From positions 2,780,137-2,844,136 of the forward strand of contig NZ_CP160797.1 in NCBI RefSeq assembly GCF_040784915.1: 64,000 bases of DNA. Direction: 5' to 3'. Under the pieces are notes generated by a model, which worked only from the letters and a program-made list of their open reading frames with translations, was not told the origin of the DNA and made no database searches. Position 1 is the stretch's first letter. Every line of letters starts with the position of its first letter. The translations under genes were made by a program, and so were the position numbers. Shown here piece after piece: positions 9,738 to 19,031 of the stretch. Source of the DNA: Bacillus vallismortis. Lineage in GTDB: Bacteria; Bacillota; Bacilli; Bacillales; Bacillaceae.

Positions 9738-11003
9738 ATGAAGCCATTGGCATATCGGATGCGTCCGACAAAAATTGAGGATATTATCGGCCAGCAGCAT
9801 CTGGTGGCTGAAGATAAAATGATCGGCAGAATGGTTCAGGCAAAACATTTGTCATCCATGATTTTGTACGGGCCGCCCGGAATTGGAAAAACATCAATCG
9901 CAACAGCAATCGCCGGTTCAACAAGTATTGCTTTTCGGAAGCTGAATGCTGTCATTAACAATAAAAAAGATATGGAAATCGTAGCCCAGGAAGCTAAAAT
10001 GTCAGGCCAAGTGATTTTGATTCTGGATGAAGTTCACAGGCTGGATAAAGGGAAACAAGATTTTCTTTTGCCCTATTTAGAAAACGGGATGATCATTTTG
10101 ATCGGAGCAACCACGGCTAACCCGTATCATGCCATAAATCCGGCGATCAGAAGCCGGACACAGATCTTTGAGCTTGAGCCGTTAACACCGGAACTGATAA
10201 AACAGGCTCTGGAACGGGCGCTTCATGATGAGCATCGGGGCCTTGGCACCTATACTGTATCCATTGATGATCAGGCGATGGAGCATTTTGCCCGCGGATG
10301 CGGAGGGGATGTCCGCTCCGCTTTAAATGCGCTTGAGTTGGCCGTGTTATCAACAAAGGAGTCACCAGACGGTGTGATTCACATTACATTAGAAACCGCG
10401 GAAGAATGTTTGCAGAAAAAGAGCTTTACTCACGATAAAGATGGTGACGCGCATTATGATGTTTTATCCGCTTTTCAAAAATCGATCCGCGGCTCTGATG
10501 CCAACGCAGCTCTTCACTATTTGGCAAGATTAATTGAAGCTGGTGATATGGAAAGCATTGCAAGAAGACTGCTTGTCATCGCCTATGAAGATATCGGCTT
10601 AGCAAGCCCCCAAGCTGGCCCCAGGGTACTGCACGCTATTCAGACTGCTGAGCGGGTCGGATTTCCCGAAGCACGAATTCCGCTGGCCAACGCAGTCATT
10701 GAACTTTGCCTCTCGCCGAAATCAAACTCAGCCATTCTGGCAATCGATGAGGCGCTTGCAGATATCAGATCCGGAAAAATCGGGGATGTCCCTAAGCATT
10801 TAAAAGACGCGCATTATAAAGGAGCTCAGGAATTAGGAAGAGGAATCGACTATAAATACCCGCATCATTACGACAACGGATGGGTCGAACAGCAATATCT
10901 CCCTGATCCTTTAAAGAATAAGCAATATTACAAGCCGAAACAGACAGGAAAGTTCGAGTCCGCCTTAAAGCAGGTATATGACAAATTAATGAAAAGAAAA
11001 TAA
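9738..11003 (+). CDS. rarA: Replication-associated recombination ATPase RarA (MgsA)
   Basis: An AAA+ ATPase of 421 residues related to clamp-loader subunits, acting at stalled replication forks. Walker A GPPGIGKTS spans about 45-53, Walker B ILILDEVHRLDK about 94-105, sensor 1 is in LIGATTANPYHAIN, and the arginine-finger/sensor regions and C-terminal tetramerisation domain follow. Three ATGs occur in tandem (9732, 9735, 9738); AAGGAGA upstream spaces best for the third, giving the known B. subtilis length. It is divergent from cymR and convergent with tcdA. Confidence 0.95.
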   Translation: MKPLAYRMRPTKIEDIIGQQHLVAEDKMIGRMVQAKHLSSMILYGPPGIGKTSIATAIAGSTSIAFRKLNAVINNKKDMEIVAQEAKMSGQVILILDEVHRLDKGKQDFLLPYLENGMIILIGATTANPYHAINPAIRSRTQIFELEPLTPELIKQALERALHDEHRGLGTYTVSIDDQAMEHFARGCGGDVRSALNALELAVLSTKESPDGVIHITLETAEECLQKKSFTHDKDGDAHYDVLSAFQKSIRGSDANAALHYLARLIEAGDMESIARRLLVIAYEDIGLASPQAGPRVLHAIQTAERVGFPEARIPLANAVIELCLSPKSNSAILAIDEALADIRSGKIGDVPKHLKDAHYKGAQELGRGIDYKYPHHYDNGWVEQQYLPDPLKNKQYYKPKQTGKFESALKQVYDKLMKRK

Positions 11004-11009
11004 AACAAA

Positions 11010-11041
11010 AACAGCCTTGAATCATCATCAAGGCTGTTTCT
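11010..11041. terminator. Shared terminator between rarA and tcdA
   Basis: Stem AACAGCCTTGA / TCAAGGCTGTT with a 7-base loop between the convergent stops. T-runs are short on the plus side (TTT) and better on the minus side (forward CAAAAACAGCC), so it probably serves both genes. Confidence 0.75.
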
Positions 11042-11046
11042 ATGCG

Positions 11047-11811
11047 TTATTTATCCTTCACGCGTTTGATTTCAATGTCTTTTACAAGATCCATGACAAC
11101 ATGCCCGCCCATAATCAAACCGGCAACTGACGGCACAAAAGCATTAGAAGATGGCGGCATTTTTGCTTTGCGGATGTTCGCTTCGTCATTTCCCACTTCT
11201 TTTCTGACATCTTCCCGAATAACAATCGGGCTTTCGTCAGAGAAAATCACTTGAACACCCTTTTTGATGCCCTCTTTCCGTAATCTCGTACGGACGACCT
11301 TCGCAATGGGATCAGTGTGCGTTTTTGAAATATCAGCGATTTGGAAGCGTGTCGGATCTGTTTTATTGGCGGCGCCCATGCTGGAGATGAGCGGAATATC
11401 CCGTTTCAAACATTCTTTCATTAAATGGATTTTATAATGAATGGTGTCTGACGCATCAATGACATAATCAAGCTTATATTCAAAAAATTGCTCATACGTT
11501 TCTTCCGTATAGAACATTTTTAATGCGATCACTTCACACTCCGGGTTAATGTCCGCGATCCGCGCTTTCATTAAATCAACTTTCGGCTGTCCGACTGTTG
11601 AAAGGAGCGCGTGAAGCTGACGGTTTACGTTTGTAATGTCCACATCATCTTTGTCGACAAGCAAAATGCGGCCGACGCCTGACCGCGCGAGAGCTTCCGC
11701 CGCGAACGATCCGACTCCGCCGACCCCAAGCACAGCAACCGTGCTGTTTTTCAGCGTTTCTAGGCCTTCTTTTCCGATAGCTAATTCATTGCGTGAAAAC
11801 TGGTGTAACAA
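11047..11811 (-). CDS. tcdA: tRNA threonylcarbamoyladenosine dehydratase TcdA (YrvM)
   Basis: An E1-like (ThiF/MoeB superfamily) ATP-dependent enzyme that dehydrates t6A37 in tRNA to cyclic t6A. The nucleotide-binding motif LGVGGVGSFAAEAL is at about 28-41, followed by the DKDDVDITNVNRQ block typical of the family. I chose the TTG at 11811 (254 residues): GTGAGG lies just upstream and the length matches B. subtilis YrvM. An in-frame ATG at 11844 would add 11 residues without a good ribosome-binding site. Confidence 0.9.
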   Translation of the reverse strand: MLHQFSRNELAIGKEGLETLKNSTVAVLGVGGVGSFAAEALARSGVGRILLVDKDDVDITNVNRQLHALLSTVGQPKVDLMKARIADINPECEVIALKMFYTEETYEQFFEYKLDYVIDASDTIHYKIHLMKECLKRDIPLISSMGAANKTDPTRFQIADISKTHTDPIAKVVRTRLRKEGIKKGVQVIFSDESPIVIREDVRKEVGNDEANIRKAKMPPSSNAFVPSVAGLIMGGHVVMDLVKDIEIKRVKDK

Positions 11812-11887
11812 GAACCTCACTCCACATTCGTATTCTGGTTTCATCTATTAAATGGCTGAATCATGTGCAGCCGTTTTTTCTGCGCAC

Positions 11888-12095
11888 AAAAAATAAAGTC
11901 CCAATAGTGCCGTTGCAGCTTTCCTTTGTTTTGAACCCGCTCTCAGCAGGTGGGTGCCCTCTTTCAAATCTTGTAAGTCCTCTTTACCGAATGAAAAGAG
12001 GCATGTACGCCATTTAAAAATACGGGCTCCCAAATCAAAAAAATGTTCGGTCAAAACTAGGTGTACAACTAACACATCAGGACTTTATTTAACTT
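11888..12095 (-). ncRNA. bsrA: 6S-1 RNA (BsrA), RNA polymerase inhibitor
   Basis: Lies in the 335-base gap between tcdA and aspS, the known place of bsrA in B. subtilis. On the minus strand the mature 5' region reads AAAGTCCTGATGTGTTAG and the 3' end reads GGGACTTTATTTTTT. The two ends pair (AAAGTCC with GGGACTTT) to form the closing stem of the 6S hairpin, and the following T-run acts as terminator. The central CATTCGGTAAAGAGG and GGGAGCCCG segments match my memory of 6S-1. 6S RNA mimics an open promoter and sequesters sigma-A RNA polymerase in stationary phase. The promoter places the start at about 12095, roughly 11 bases before the mature 5' end, consistent with the reported 5' trimming. 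Confidence 0.9.
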
Positions 12096-12101
12096 GTCAA
12101 A

Positions 12102-12130
12102 ATCATATCATAGACGATTTTGATTTTCAA
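12102..12130 (-). promoter_or_regulatory. Sigma-A promoter of 6S-1 RNA
   Basis: Minus strand TTGAAA (12130-12125), 17-base spacer, TATGAT (12107-12102). It sits just downstream of the aspS stop (12147). A second, overlapping TATGAT is spaced only 12 bases and was not chosen. Confidence 0.65.
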
Positions 12131-12146
12131 GAATCGAACTGCTCAT

Positions 12147-13925
12147 TCAGCTCTTTACTTTTTTCTTGATAGAAAGGTGAAGCTCGTCCAGTTGGGCGTC
12201 GCTTACTTCGCCTGGCGCTTCTGTCATCAGGCAGCTTGCACTTGCCGTTTTCGGGAATGCAATCGTATCTCTTAGGTTCGTACGTCCTGCGAGAAGCATG
12301 ACGAGACGGTCTAAGCCAAGCGCGATTCCGCCGTGCGGAGGAGCGCCGTAATCAAATGCTTCAAGTAAGAACCCGAACTGCTCAGCCGCTTCTTCTTGTG
12401 AGAAGCCAAGAAGCGCAAACATTTTTTCCTGAATGTCCTTTTCGAAAATACGGATTGAGCCTCCGCCAAGCTCATAGCCGTTTAAGACGAGGTCATAGGC
12501 TTGTGCTTTCATGTCTTCAGGCGCTGTTTCAATCAGTTCAAGGTCTTCACGGACAGGCATTGTGAACGGATGGTGGGCTGCGTAAAAACGGCCTTCCTCC
12601 GGATCATGCTCTAAAAGCGGCCAGTCGATAACCCATAAGAAATTGAACAGGTTTTCGTCAATCAGTCCGCGTTCTTTCCCAAGCTTTAAGCGCAGGGCGC
12701 CGAGCGATGCGGCAACCACTTCGAATTTATCCGCTCCGAACAGCAGCAAATCACCTTCAGCAGCATCAAGCGCCTCAATCAGCTTGGACTGCTTGTCTTC
12801 ATCAAAGAATTTGGCGATCGGGCCTTTCACTCCGTCTGCCTCAACTTTCACCCAAGCAAGTCCTTTTGCCCCGTAGTTTGCAGCAAAAGCGCCAAGAGCG
12901 TCAATATCTTTTCTGGAGTAATCGACCGCTCCGCCTTTTACGTTGATTGCTTTTACCACGCCGCCGTTTGCCACAGCAGATGAGAATACTTTAAACTCTG
13001 TATCCTTCACAATGTCAGACACATCTGTCAAAAGCATATCAAATCGAGTATCCGGTTTATCAGAACCATAACTGTTCATCGCCTCATCATACGTCATTCG
13101 AGGAAGAGGAAGCTTGAGCTCCACACCTTTTGTTTCGCGCATAATCTTTGCCATCATATCCTCAGCCAATGACATAATATCTTCCTGGCTCATAAAGGAC
13201 ATTTCAATATCAATTTGCGTAAACTCAGGCTGGCGGTCCGCACGCAAGTCTTCATCTCGGAAACAGCGGGCAATTTGATAATAGCGTTCAATGCCTGACA
13301 CCATCAGAAGCTGTTTAAATAGCTGCGGAGACTGAGGCAGCGCATAGAACTCACCTTCATGCACTCGGCTCGGCACCAAGTAGTCACGGGCGCCTTCAGG
13401 TGTGCTTCCTGTTAAAATCGGCGTTTCAATATCAAGAAATCCTTTTTCATCTAAAAAGCTGCGGACAGCTTTCGTCACGTTATGGCGCAGCTGCATCGTT
13501 TGGAACATAGCCGGTCTGCGCAAATCCAAGTAACGGTGTTTTAAACGGACGTCCTCTGATACGTCTTCCGCTTGATCTGAAATCGCAAATGGAGGTGTCT
13601 TTGCAGCATTTAATACGTTCACTCCATCAGCGTGAATTTCGATCGCGCCTGTTTTCAAATTCTGATTGACTGTTCCCTCTTCACGCGCCACTACTTTCCC
13701 TTGAATATCAAGCACGTATTCGTTTCGGATGCCTTCCGCGATAGCAAGCGCTTCTTTTGACACATCAGGGTTAAAAACGACCTGAACAATTCCCGTACGG
13801 TCGCGCAAGTCAATAAAAATCAATCCGCCGAGGTCCCGTCTTTTTTGGACCCAGCCTTTCAGCGTTACAGATTCACCAATTGCTTTTTCAGTTATTTCGC
13901 CGCAATAATATGTTCTTCCAAACAA
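12147..13925 (-). CDS. aspS: Aspartyl-tRNA synthetase
   Basis: A 592-residue bacterial-type class II synthetase. It has an N-terminal OB anticodon-binding domain (about 1-105, [23 protein letters not shown]), the motif 2 region [26 protein letters not shown] sequence near 215-232, a GAD insertion domain (about 300-415) and class II motif 3 [13 protein letters not shown] near 535. Full length for the family. It starts 13 bases after the hisS stop and shares the hisS T-box transcript, as in B. subtilis; the 6S-1 promoter follows its stop codon. Confidence 0.97.
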   Translation of the reverse strand: MFGRTYYCGEITEKAIGESVTLKGWVQKRRDLGGLIFIDLRDRTGIVQVVFNPDVSKEALAIAEGIRNEYVLDIQGKVVAREEGTVNQNLKTGAIEIHADGVNVLNAAKTPPFAISDQAEDVSEDVRLKHRYLDLRRPAMFQTMQLRHNVTKAVRSFLDEKGFLDIETPILTGSTPEGARDYLVPSRVHEGEFYALPQSPQLFKQLLMVSGIERYYQIARCFRDEDLRADRQPEFTQIDIEMSFMSQEDIMSLAEDMMAKIMRETKGVELKLPLPRMTYDEAMNSYGSDKPDTRFDMLLTDVSDIVKDTEFKVFSSAVANGGVVKAINVKGGAVDYSRKDIDALGAFAANYGAKGLAWVKVEADGVKGPIAKFFDEDKQSKLIEALDAAEGDLLLFGADKFEVVAASLGALRLKLGKERGLIDENLFNFLWVIDWPLLEHDPEEGRFYAAHHPFTMPVREDLELIETAPEDMKAQAYDLVLNGYELGGGSIRIFEKDIQEKMFALLGFSQEEAAEQFGFLLEAFDYGAPPHGGIALGLDRLVMLLAGRTNLRDTIAFPKTASASCLMTEAPGEVSDAQLDELHLSIKKKVKS

Positions 13926-13938
13926 TAGATTCCACTCC

Positions 13939-15213
13939 TTATCCCTTTTGGTTTGCCTTCATCACATGTATCAATTCATCAAGTGCCACTTCAATCTGTT
14001 CGCCCGTCTGTGCATCCTTAACATTGATTTTATTTTGGGCTAGCTCATCTTCACCCAAAATCGCAATAAATCTGGCATTCAGGCGGTCAGCTGTTTTGAA
14101 CTGGCCTTTCATTTTCTTATTTTCATAATCGATTTCGCTGGAGATTCCTGCTTCTCTCAGTTTGTACACCAATGAAACAGAATAATCCTTTGCTTTCTCG
14201 CCGAGCGTGACGACATAGCAATCGATTCCCTGATCGACAGGCAGTTCTCTTTTTTCAGCATCAATGGCGGCAAGCAGGCGTTCAATGCTCATCGCAAACC
14301 CGATGCCCGGCGCTTCAGGCCCGCCGATCTGTTCGACCAAACCATCGTAGCGTCCGCCGCCGGCAAGAGTTGTAATCGCGCCAAACCCCTCCGCATTGCT
14401 CATGATTTCAAATGCGGTGTGGTTGTAATAATCCAGCCCTCTCACAAGATTAGGATCAATTTCATACGCAATGCCAAGATCGTTTAAGTATTGCTTTACT
14501 TTCTCAAAATAAGCGGCTGATTCTTCATTTAAATATGTCAAAATCGAAGGTGCTGATTTCATCAGTTCATGATCGCGGTCTTTTTTGCAGTCCAAGATTC
14601 TGAGCGGGTTTGTGTGCAGACGTGACTGGCAGTCTGAACAAAACTCTTCGATGCGAGGCTCAAAATGTTTCACGAGCGCTTCTCTGTAGCTTTTGCGGCT
14701 TTCTTGGTCGCCGAGACTGTTTATGACAAGCTTGACGTTTTGCAAACCTGCTTTTTGATAAATACTCATCGCAAGCGCCATGACTTCGGCATCAATCGCA
14801 GGGTCACTCGAGCCTATTGCTTCAATTCCAAACTGATAGAACTGGCGGTACCGGCCCGTCTGCGGACGTTCATAACGGAACATCGGCCCGACATAATAAA
14901 GCTTTGTCGGCTGGACAGGATTTGCAAATAGCTTATTTTCATTAAAAGCGCGAACCGCTGCAGCTGTTCCTTCTGGTCGAAGCGTCAGGCTTCTGCCTTT
15001 GCGGTCCTGGAAGGTATACATTTCTTTTTGTACGATATCTGTAGACTCTCCGACACCTCTGGCAAATAGTTCTGTATGCTCAAAAATCGGTGTGCGGATT
15101 TCTTTATATTGATAAGTGCGGCAAGTGTCTCTCATAATTTGTTCAACAAACTGCCAGCGATCTGATTCTCCGGGCAGAATATCCTGTGTTCCTCTTGGAA
15201 TGTTATATCCCAT
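13939..15213 (-). CDS. hisS: Histidyl-tRNA synthetase
   Basis: A 424-residue class II synthetase with motif 2 region ([20 protein letters not shown], about 112-131), the HisA motif [14 protein letters not shown] near 258 and motif 3 [12 protein letters not shown] near 304-315. A C-terminal anticodon-binding domain covers roughly 330-424. The ATG at 15213 is preceded by GGAGG. It heads the hisS-aspS operon downstream of a T-box leader. Confidence 0.97.
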   Translation of the reverse strand: MGYNIPRGTQDILPGESDRWQFVEQIMRDTCRTYQYKEIRTPIFEHTELFARGVGESTDIVQKEMYTFQDRKGRSLTLRPEGTAAAVRAFNENKLFANPVQPTKLYYVGPMFRYERPQTGRYRQFYQFGIEAIGSSDPAIDAEVMALAMSIYQKAGLQNVKLVINSLGDQESRKSYREALVKHFEPRIEEFCSDCQSRLHTNPLRILDCKKDRDHELMKSAPSILTYLNEESAAYFEKVKQYLNDLGIAYEIDPNLVRGLDYYNHTAFEIMSNAEGFGAITTLAGGGRYDGLVEQIGGPEAPGIGFAMSIERLLAAIDAEKRELPVDQGIDCYVVTLGEKAKDYSVSLVYKLREAGISSEIDYENKKMKGQFKTADRLNARFIAILGEDELAQNKINVKDAQTGEQIEVALDELIHVMKANQKG

Positions 15214-15272
15214 ATGTAGACCTCCTTATGTATCCCTTATAAAAATATACAATGATCGTTAATGATGAAAAT

Positions 15273-15564
15273 AAAAAAACTCCCGCCCCTACTATACATG
15301 TATAGTAGGGACGAGAGTTATACCCGTGGTGCCACCCTAGTTGGAATATGTTCATATTCCCGCTCGATCCTTTAACGCAGGTTCACGTTCACTGCCTAAT
15401 GACGGGATTAACGCGTTCAGCAGGAAACCTCCGGAGTGTTGTTTCGAGAAAGACGCAATGGGATCCGCTTTCAGCCTGGGGCGGTTCCTCTCTAGCCATG
15501 CAATCTGACCTACTCTTCTCCATTATTGGTTCAAATCTTTCATCATTTTGCTATGTACTCAATT
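15273..15564 (-). promoter_or_regulatory. T-box leader of hisS-aspS
   Basis: The T-box sequence AGGGTGGCACCACG is on the minus strand (forward 15325-15338). It is followed by a very strong terminator hairpin (forward 15279-15318) whose arms include TACTATACATG and its complement and end in a run of T. Stem I structure fills the region up to the promoter. The transcript serves hisS and aspS; I did not determine the specifier codon. Confidence 0.93.
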
Positions 15565-15570
15565 TCTATT

Positions 15571-15599
15571 ATAATAATGGGATTGAGGTTCTCTGTCAA
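15571..15599 (-). promoter_or_regulatory. Sigma-A promoter of hisS-aspS T-box transcript
   Basis: Minus strand TTGACA (15599-15594), 17-base spacer, TATTAT (15576-15571). The TGA within the -35 is the stop codon of the small upstream gene (15598-15596), the same arrangement as at alaS. Confidence 0.8.
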
Positions 15600-15766
15600 G
15601 CTTTATTCCGGTTGTTTTTCCTTATCGCTGCTTCTTTGGACATAAGACCAAATTCAGATGCCGTTTCAGTAAGATAACCAGTCGTATCAGGTTCAGCGTG
15701 ATCGCTGTAATGCAGATTTGCTTCACCGTCGTGAAACGCGCGGCCCATTTTTGGATGATATTTCAT
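15596..15766 (-). CDS. Small conserved-looking protein, 56 residues, unknown
   Basis: An ATG at 15766 preceded by AAGGTG 8 bases upstream opens a 56-codon frame starting [20 protein letters not shown] and ending in a basic tail ([11 protein letters not shown]). It is hydrophilic, has no signal or membrane segment, no cysteines, and several His and Asp residues in the first half. It lies just upstream of the hisS promoter, and its stop codon forms part of that promoter's -35 box. I believe B. subtilis 168 has a small yrz-series gene here (possibly yrzK) but cannot confirm the name. Function unknown. Confidence 0.65.
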   Translation of the reverse strand: MKYHPKMGRAFHDGEANLHYSDHAEPDTTGYLTETASEFGLMSKEAAIRKNNRNKA

Positions 15767-15898
15767 GATTTGCACACCTTTTTGATTGTATTTACGCCTA
15801 GTATAAACAAATCATTTTATTTTTATTTAAAAATCAGAAAGGACTTTACGATATTAAGCAAGAAAGCTTTTTTTATGATCATCTGAAAGGAGGACACA

Positions 15899-17452
15899 AT
15901 GAGCAAGAAATACTTTGTTCTTATTGTATGTATTATCGTCGCGGGGGCGCTTTTCCCGCCTTTTTCTTCCGTTACAGCCGCTCAGGGAGAAGCGGTCATC
16001 GCAACAGATGAAATGAACGTCAGAAGCGGCCCGGGGCTTAGCTACGGGATTACAGCGAAAGTAAAAAAGGGAGAGCATTACCCGATTTTAAAAGAAGAAG
16101 GAGACTGGGTGCAGATACAGCTTGGTTCCGGAGACAAAGGATGGGTGGTGTCATGGCTTATTACAAAAGAAGATCAGGGCAGCTCAAGCTCTTCGGAAAG
16201 CAGTGATACTGTTACATCAACAGATCCAGATCTGCGAATGAGAACCGGACCGGGCACTTCATACGACGTCATCGGCAAATTCCCGCAAGGCAGCCAAGCG
16301 TCTGTCATTGATAAAGATTCGGGCTGGATCAAGATATCCTATCAAAACGCCACCGGATGGGTGTCATCTGAATATGTCACGTCAAGCGGCAGCAGTTCAG
16401 TATCTGATGGGAATGATCAAACCGAATCTCCCGATGCATCAACGAGCACGGTCGGTGTTTCCTCACTAAATGTAAGAGCCTCCGCCTCACATGACGCGGC
16501 GATTATAACGAAACTGGATCGCGGAACGAAAGTGACGATTCTCAACGAGAAAAATGGCTGGGCTCACATCGAAGTGAACGGGTTGAAAGGCTGGGTTGCA
16601 AGCCATTACCTTTTGACTAGTTCTGATCCAGCTGAAGATTCAGCAAATGCCGGCAGCTCCTCCTCCGCTAAAAAAGCCTATATCGTCTACGGAGGAACGA
16701 ATGTAAGAAGTGATGCGTCAACATCATCTTCGATCGTAGAACGTGCTGCCAAAGGCGATTCCTATCCGATAACCGGTTCAAAGGGCAGCTGGTATGAGAT
16801 AAAGCTTGATAACGGACAGACTGCTTATGTCGCCAACTGGGTGGTCCAAACGTCTAAAAGTGCGGAAGAGTCAGGAGAACCGCCTGTCGCTGATTCCCCG
16901 TCCGGAAACGGCTCTCTGAACAATAAAACGATTATTGTTGACCCGGGACACGGAGGAAAAGACAGCGGAACGATCGGCTACTCGGGTAAATTCGAGAAAA
17001 ACCTGACGATTAAAACAGCAAAACTGCTCGCCGGCAAACTTAGATCGGCTGGAGCAGATGTGTATGTGACACGCCAGGATGATACCTTTGTCAGCTTACA
17101 GTCACGGGTCTCTACGTCTCACTATCGCAACGCTGACGCCTTTATCAGCATTCATTATGACAGCTATGCGGATGCTTCCACGAGAGGCAGCACCGCTTAC
17201 TACTATAGCCCTGCCAAAGATCAGGGACTGGCGTCAGATGTACATTCTGAAGTGGTGAAGCGTTCTTCCATTCCTGACCGCGGCGTGTTATTCGGAGATT
17301 ATTATGTGCTTCGGGAAAACAGACAGCCCGCTATGCTGTATGAGCTGGGATATGTAAGCCATCCGCAGGAAGAGGCCATCGTACATAGCAGCTCTTACCA
17401 AGAAAAAGTAACAGACGGTATCGAGAGCGGATTGGAGAAATATTTCCAATGA
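15899..17452 (+). CDS. yrvJ: N-acetylmuramoyl-L-alanine amidase with four SH3 repeats
   Basis: A secreted 517-residue cell-wall hydrolase. A signal peptide covers about residues 1-28. Four bacterial SH3 (SH3b) wall-binding repeats follow, each with an N-V/M-R-x-G/S and GW-V core (for example MNVRSGPGLSYG, LRMRTGPGTSYD, LNVRASASHDA, TNVRSDASTSS), separated by Ser-rich linkers. The zinc-dependent Amidase_3 domain spans about 343-517. Its ligands and catalytic residues are visible: His in VDPGHGGKD, Glu in KFEKN, His in SIHYDS and Glu in LYELGY. It has a strong ribosome-binding site (AAAGGAGG). Its 3' end is immediately followed by the insertion sequence described below. Confidence 0.92.
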   Translation: MSKKYFVLIVCIIVAGALFPPFSSVTAAQGEAVIATDEMNVRSGPGLSYGITAKVKKGEHYPILKEEGDWVQIQLGSGDKGWVVSWLITKEDQGSSSSSESSDTVTSTDPDLRMRTGPGTSYDVIGKFPQGSQASVIDKDSGWIKISYQNATGWVSSEYVTSSGSSSVSDGNDQTESPDASTSTVGVSSLNVRASASHDAAIITKLDRGTKVTILNEKNGWAHIEVNGLKGWVASHYLLTSSDPAEDSANAGSSSSAKKAYIVYGGTNVRSDASTSSSIVERAAKGDSYPITGSKGSWYEIKLDNGQTAYVANWVVQTSKSAEESGEPPVADSPSGNGSLNNKTIIVDPGHGGKDSGTIGYSGKFEKNLTIKTAKLLAGKLRSAGADVYVTRQDDTFVSLQSRVSTSHYRNADAFISIHYDSYADASTRGSTAYYYSPAKDQGLASDVHSEVVKRSSIPDRGVLFGDYYVLRENRQPAMLYELGYVSHPQEEAIVHSSSYQEKVTDGIESGLEKYFQ

Positions 17453-17455
17453 AAA

Positions 17456-17475
17456 AAGCTGCCTTTTGGCAGCTT
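17456..17475. repeat. Left target-site duplication (former terminator hairpin)
   Basis: AAGCTGCCTTTTGGCAGCTT, identical to 19033-19052. It is the whole palindrome of the terminator shared by yrvJ and dtd before insertion. On this side the A-run (17452-17457) is kept but the T-run is cut off. Confidence 0.92.
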
Positions 17476-17476
17476 C

Positions 17477-17511
17477 AGGCTGTCGAGAAAATCTCGACAG
17501 CCTTTATTTTT
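17477..17511 (+). terminator. Left-end IS hairpin acting as inward terminator
   Basis: AGGCTGTCGAGA / TCTCGACAGCCT, a 12-bp perfect stem with a 3-base loop, followed by TTATTTTT. It faces into the element and can end transcripts coming from yrvJ, whose own T-run was separated by the insertion. Confidence 0.85.
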
Positions 17512-17575
17512 CCTTAAAATATCCATTCCTCTGTAATAAAATAAAAGAAAGACTAAAAAGGACGGTGTCTTTCTT

Positions 17576-18928
17576 ATGTTCCACACAAGAAATTCTTCTC
17601 AAAACGCAGCCGAATTTGTTCTTCTCGATCAACTCGTCGAAGAGGATCATTTGCTTCGAAAAATTGATCAACACATTGACTTCTCTTTTATCATTGAAAA
17701 GGTGAAGCCTTACTACAGCGAAAACAAAGGCCGCCCCTCACTCGACCCGCTGATTTTATTCAAAATGATGTTTATCGGCTACCTCTACGGTATCCGTTCA
17801 GAAAGACAGCTTGAAAAAGAAATTTACTACAATATGGCGTACAGATGGTTTCTCGGATTGAACATCAACGACCCAGTTCCGCACCACTCCACTATCAGCT
17901 GGAACAGACGCACACGCTTTAAAGATACAACCATCTTCCAAGACATTTTTGACGAGATCGTTCTTCAGGCCATCAATCATGACATGGTGGGCGGACGTGT
18001 CCTATTTACCGATTCCACTCATCTGAAAGCCAATGCCAACAAGCACAAATACACAAGGAAAACGATTGAACAGGATACACAAAGCTATATCAAAGATTTA
18101 AATGAAGCCATCCAGGAAGATCGGGAGGAACACGGAAAAAAGCCATTACCGGCCAAAGAGGAGGTGAAAGCTGAAAAAGAGATCCGCCACAGCACCACTG
18201 ATCCGGAAAGTGGATATATGTATCGTGAAAACAAACCGGAGGGTTTCTTTTACTTAGATCACCGAACAACGGATATGAAACATAACATTATCACCGACGC
18301 CTATGTCACGCCTGGAAATATCCATAATTCTGTGCCTTATCTTGACCGATTAGACCACCAAATTGCACGATTTAATTTTGAAGTAGAAGCCGTCGCTCTT
18401 GATTCTGGTTATTTAACGACTCCGATCTGTAAAGGACTAGCCGATCGCCATATTTTTGGCGTTATTGCCCATAGACGATATCACCCTACTAGGGGCTTGT
18501 TTCCAAAATGGAAGTTTCATTATGACAGTGAAAAAGACAGTTACATTTGCCCGAACCAGCAGGTACTTACATACTCAACAACTGACCGAAAAGGCTACCG
18601 GTCATATAAATCAAATCCTGAAACCTGTTCCGCATGCCCATTGCTTGAGCAATGCACAAGATCAAAGAACCGCCAGAAGGTCATCACCCGGCATGTATGG
18701 GAAGACCACAAAGAAAAGGTCAGACAAAATCGCTTATCTGTTTCAGGAAAAACCCTCTATAAAAAAAGAAAAGAAAAAATAGAGCGAAGCTTTGCAGATT
18801 CAAAACAGCTGCATGGGCTTCGCTATTGCAGGTTGAGAGGAAAACGGAATGTGAGTGAACAAGTTCTCCTCACAGCCGCATGCCAGAACATGAAGAAGAT
18901 TGCCACATACCTAGCCAAGCAGGGCTAG
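17576..18928 (+). CDS. IS1182-family transposase (DDE)
   Basis: A 450-residue transposase with an N-terminal DUF772-type domain (about 50-130, GRPSLDPLILFKMMFIGYLYG) and a catalytic DDE domain. Likely catalytic residues are D146 (LFTDSTHLKAN), D276 (ALDSGYL) and E403 (KIERSFADSKQLHGLRYCR). A Cys cluster C325, C351, C354, C360 (CPN... CSACPLLEQC) could bind zinc between the second Asp and the Glu. AAAGGACGG lies upstream of the ATG at longer than usual spacing. The frame is intact, so the element may be active. Family assignment is by pattern recognition of the domain layout. Confidence 0.9.
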   Translation: MFHTRNSSQNAAEFVLLDQLVEEDHLLRKIDQHIDFSFIIEKVKPYYSENKGRPSLDPLILFKMMFIGYLYGIRSERQLEKEIYYNMAYRWFLGLNINDPVPHHSTISWNRRTRFKDTTIFQDIFDEIVLQAINHDMVGGRVLFTDSTHLKANANKHKYTRKTIEQDTQSYIKDLNEAIQEDREEHGKKPLPAKEEVKAEKEIRHSTTDPESGYMYRENKPEGFFYLDHRTTDMKHNIITDAYVTPGNIHNSVPYLDRLDHQIARFNFEVEAVALDSGYLTTPICKGLADRHIFGVIAHRRYHPTRGLFPKWKFHYDSEKDSYICPNQQVLTYSTTDRKGYRSYKSNPETCSACPLLEQCTRSKNRQKVITRHVWEDHKEKVRQNRLSVSGKTLYKKRKEKIERSFADSKQLHGLRYCRLRGKRNVSEQVLLTAACQNMKKIATYLAKQG

Positions 18929-18947
18929 GTATGTGGGAGCTCTTTTT
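18903..18947 (+). terminator. Transposase terminator overlapping its stop codon
   Basis: CCACATACCTAGCC / GGCTAGGTATGTGG, a 14-bp perfect stem with a 6-base loop, then a CTTTTT run. The transposase stop (TAG, 18926-18928) lies in the second arm. Confidence 0.88.
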
Positions 18948-18990
18948 CTGCTTTTGAAATCAGCTGAATATCTAAAGAAACATTACAAAA

Positions 18991-19031
18991 CAAAAAAGCT
19001 TGTAGAAAAAACATCGTTTTCTCTACAAGCT
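18991..19031 (-). terminator. Right-end IS hairpin acting as inward terminator
   Basis: On the minus strand AGCTTGTAGAGAAAAC / GTTTTTTCTACAAGCT, a 16-bp stem with one G-T pair and a 3-base loop, followed by TTTTTT. It faces into the element and can end transcripts coming from dtd. Confidence 0.85.

Noticed and set aside
11793..12169. Several 70-75 codon ORFs in the tcdA-aspS gap
   Set aside because: They overlap the 6S-1 RNA gene on either strand and lack ribosome-binding sites.
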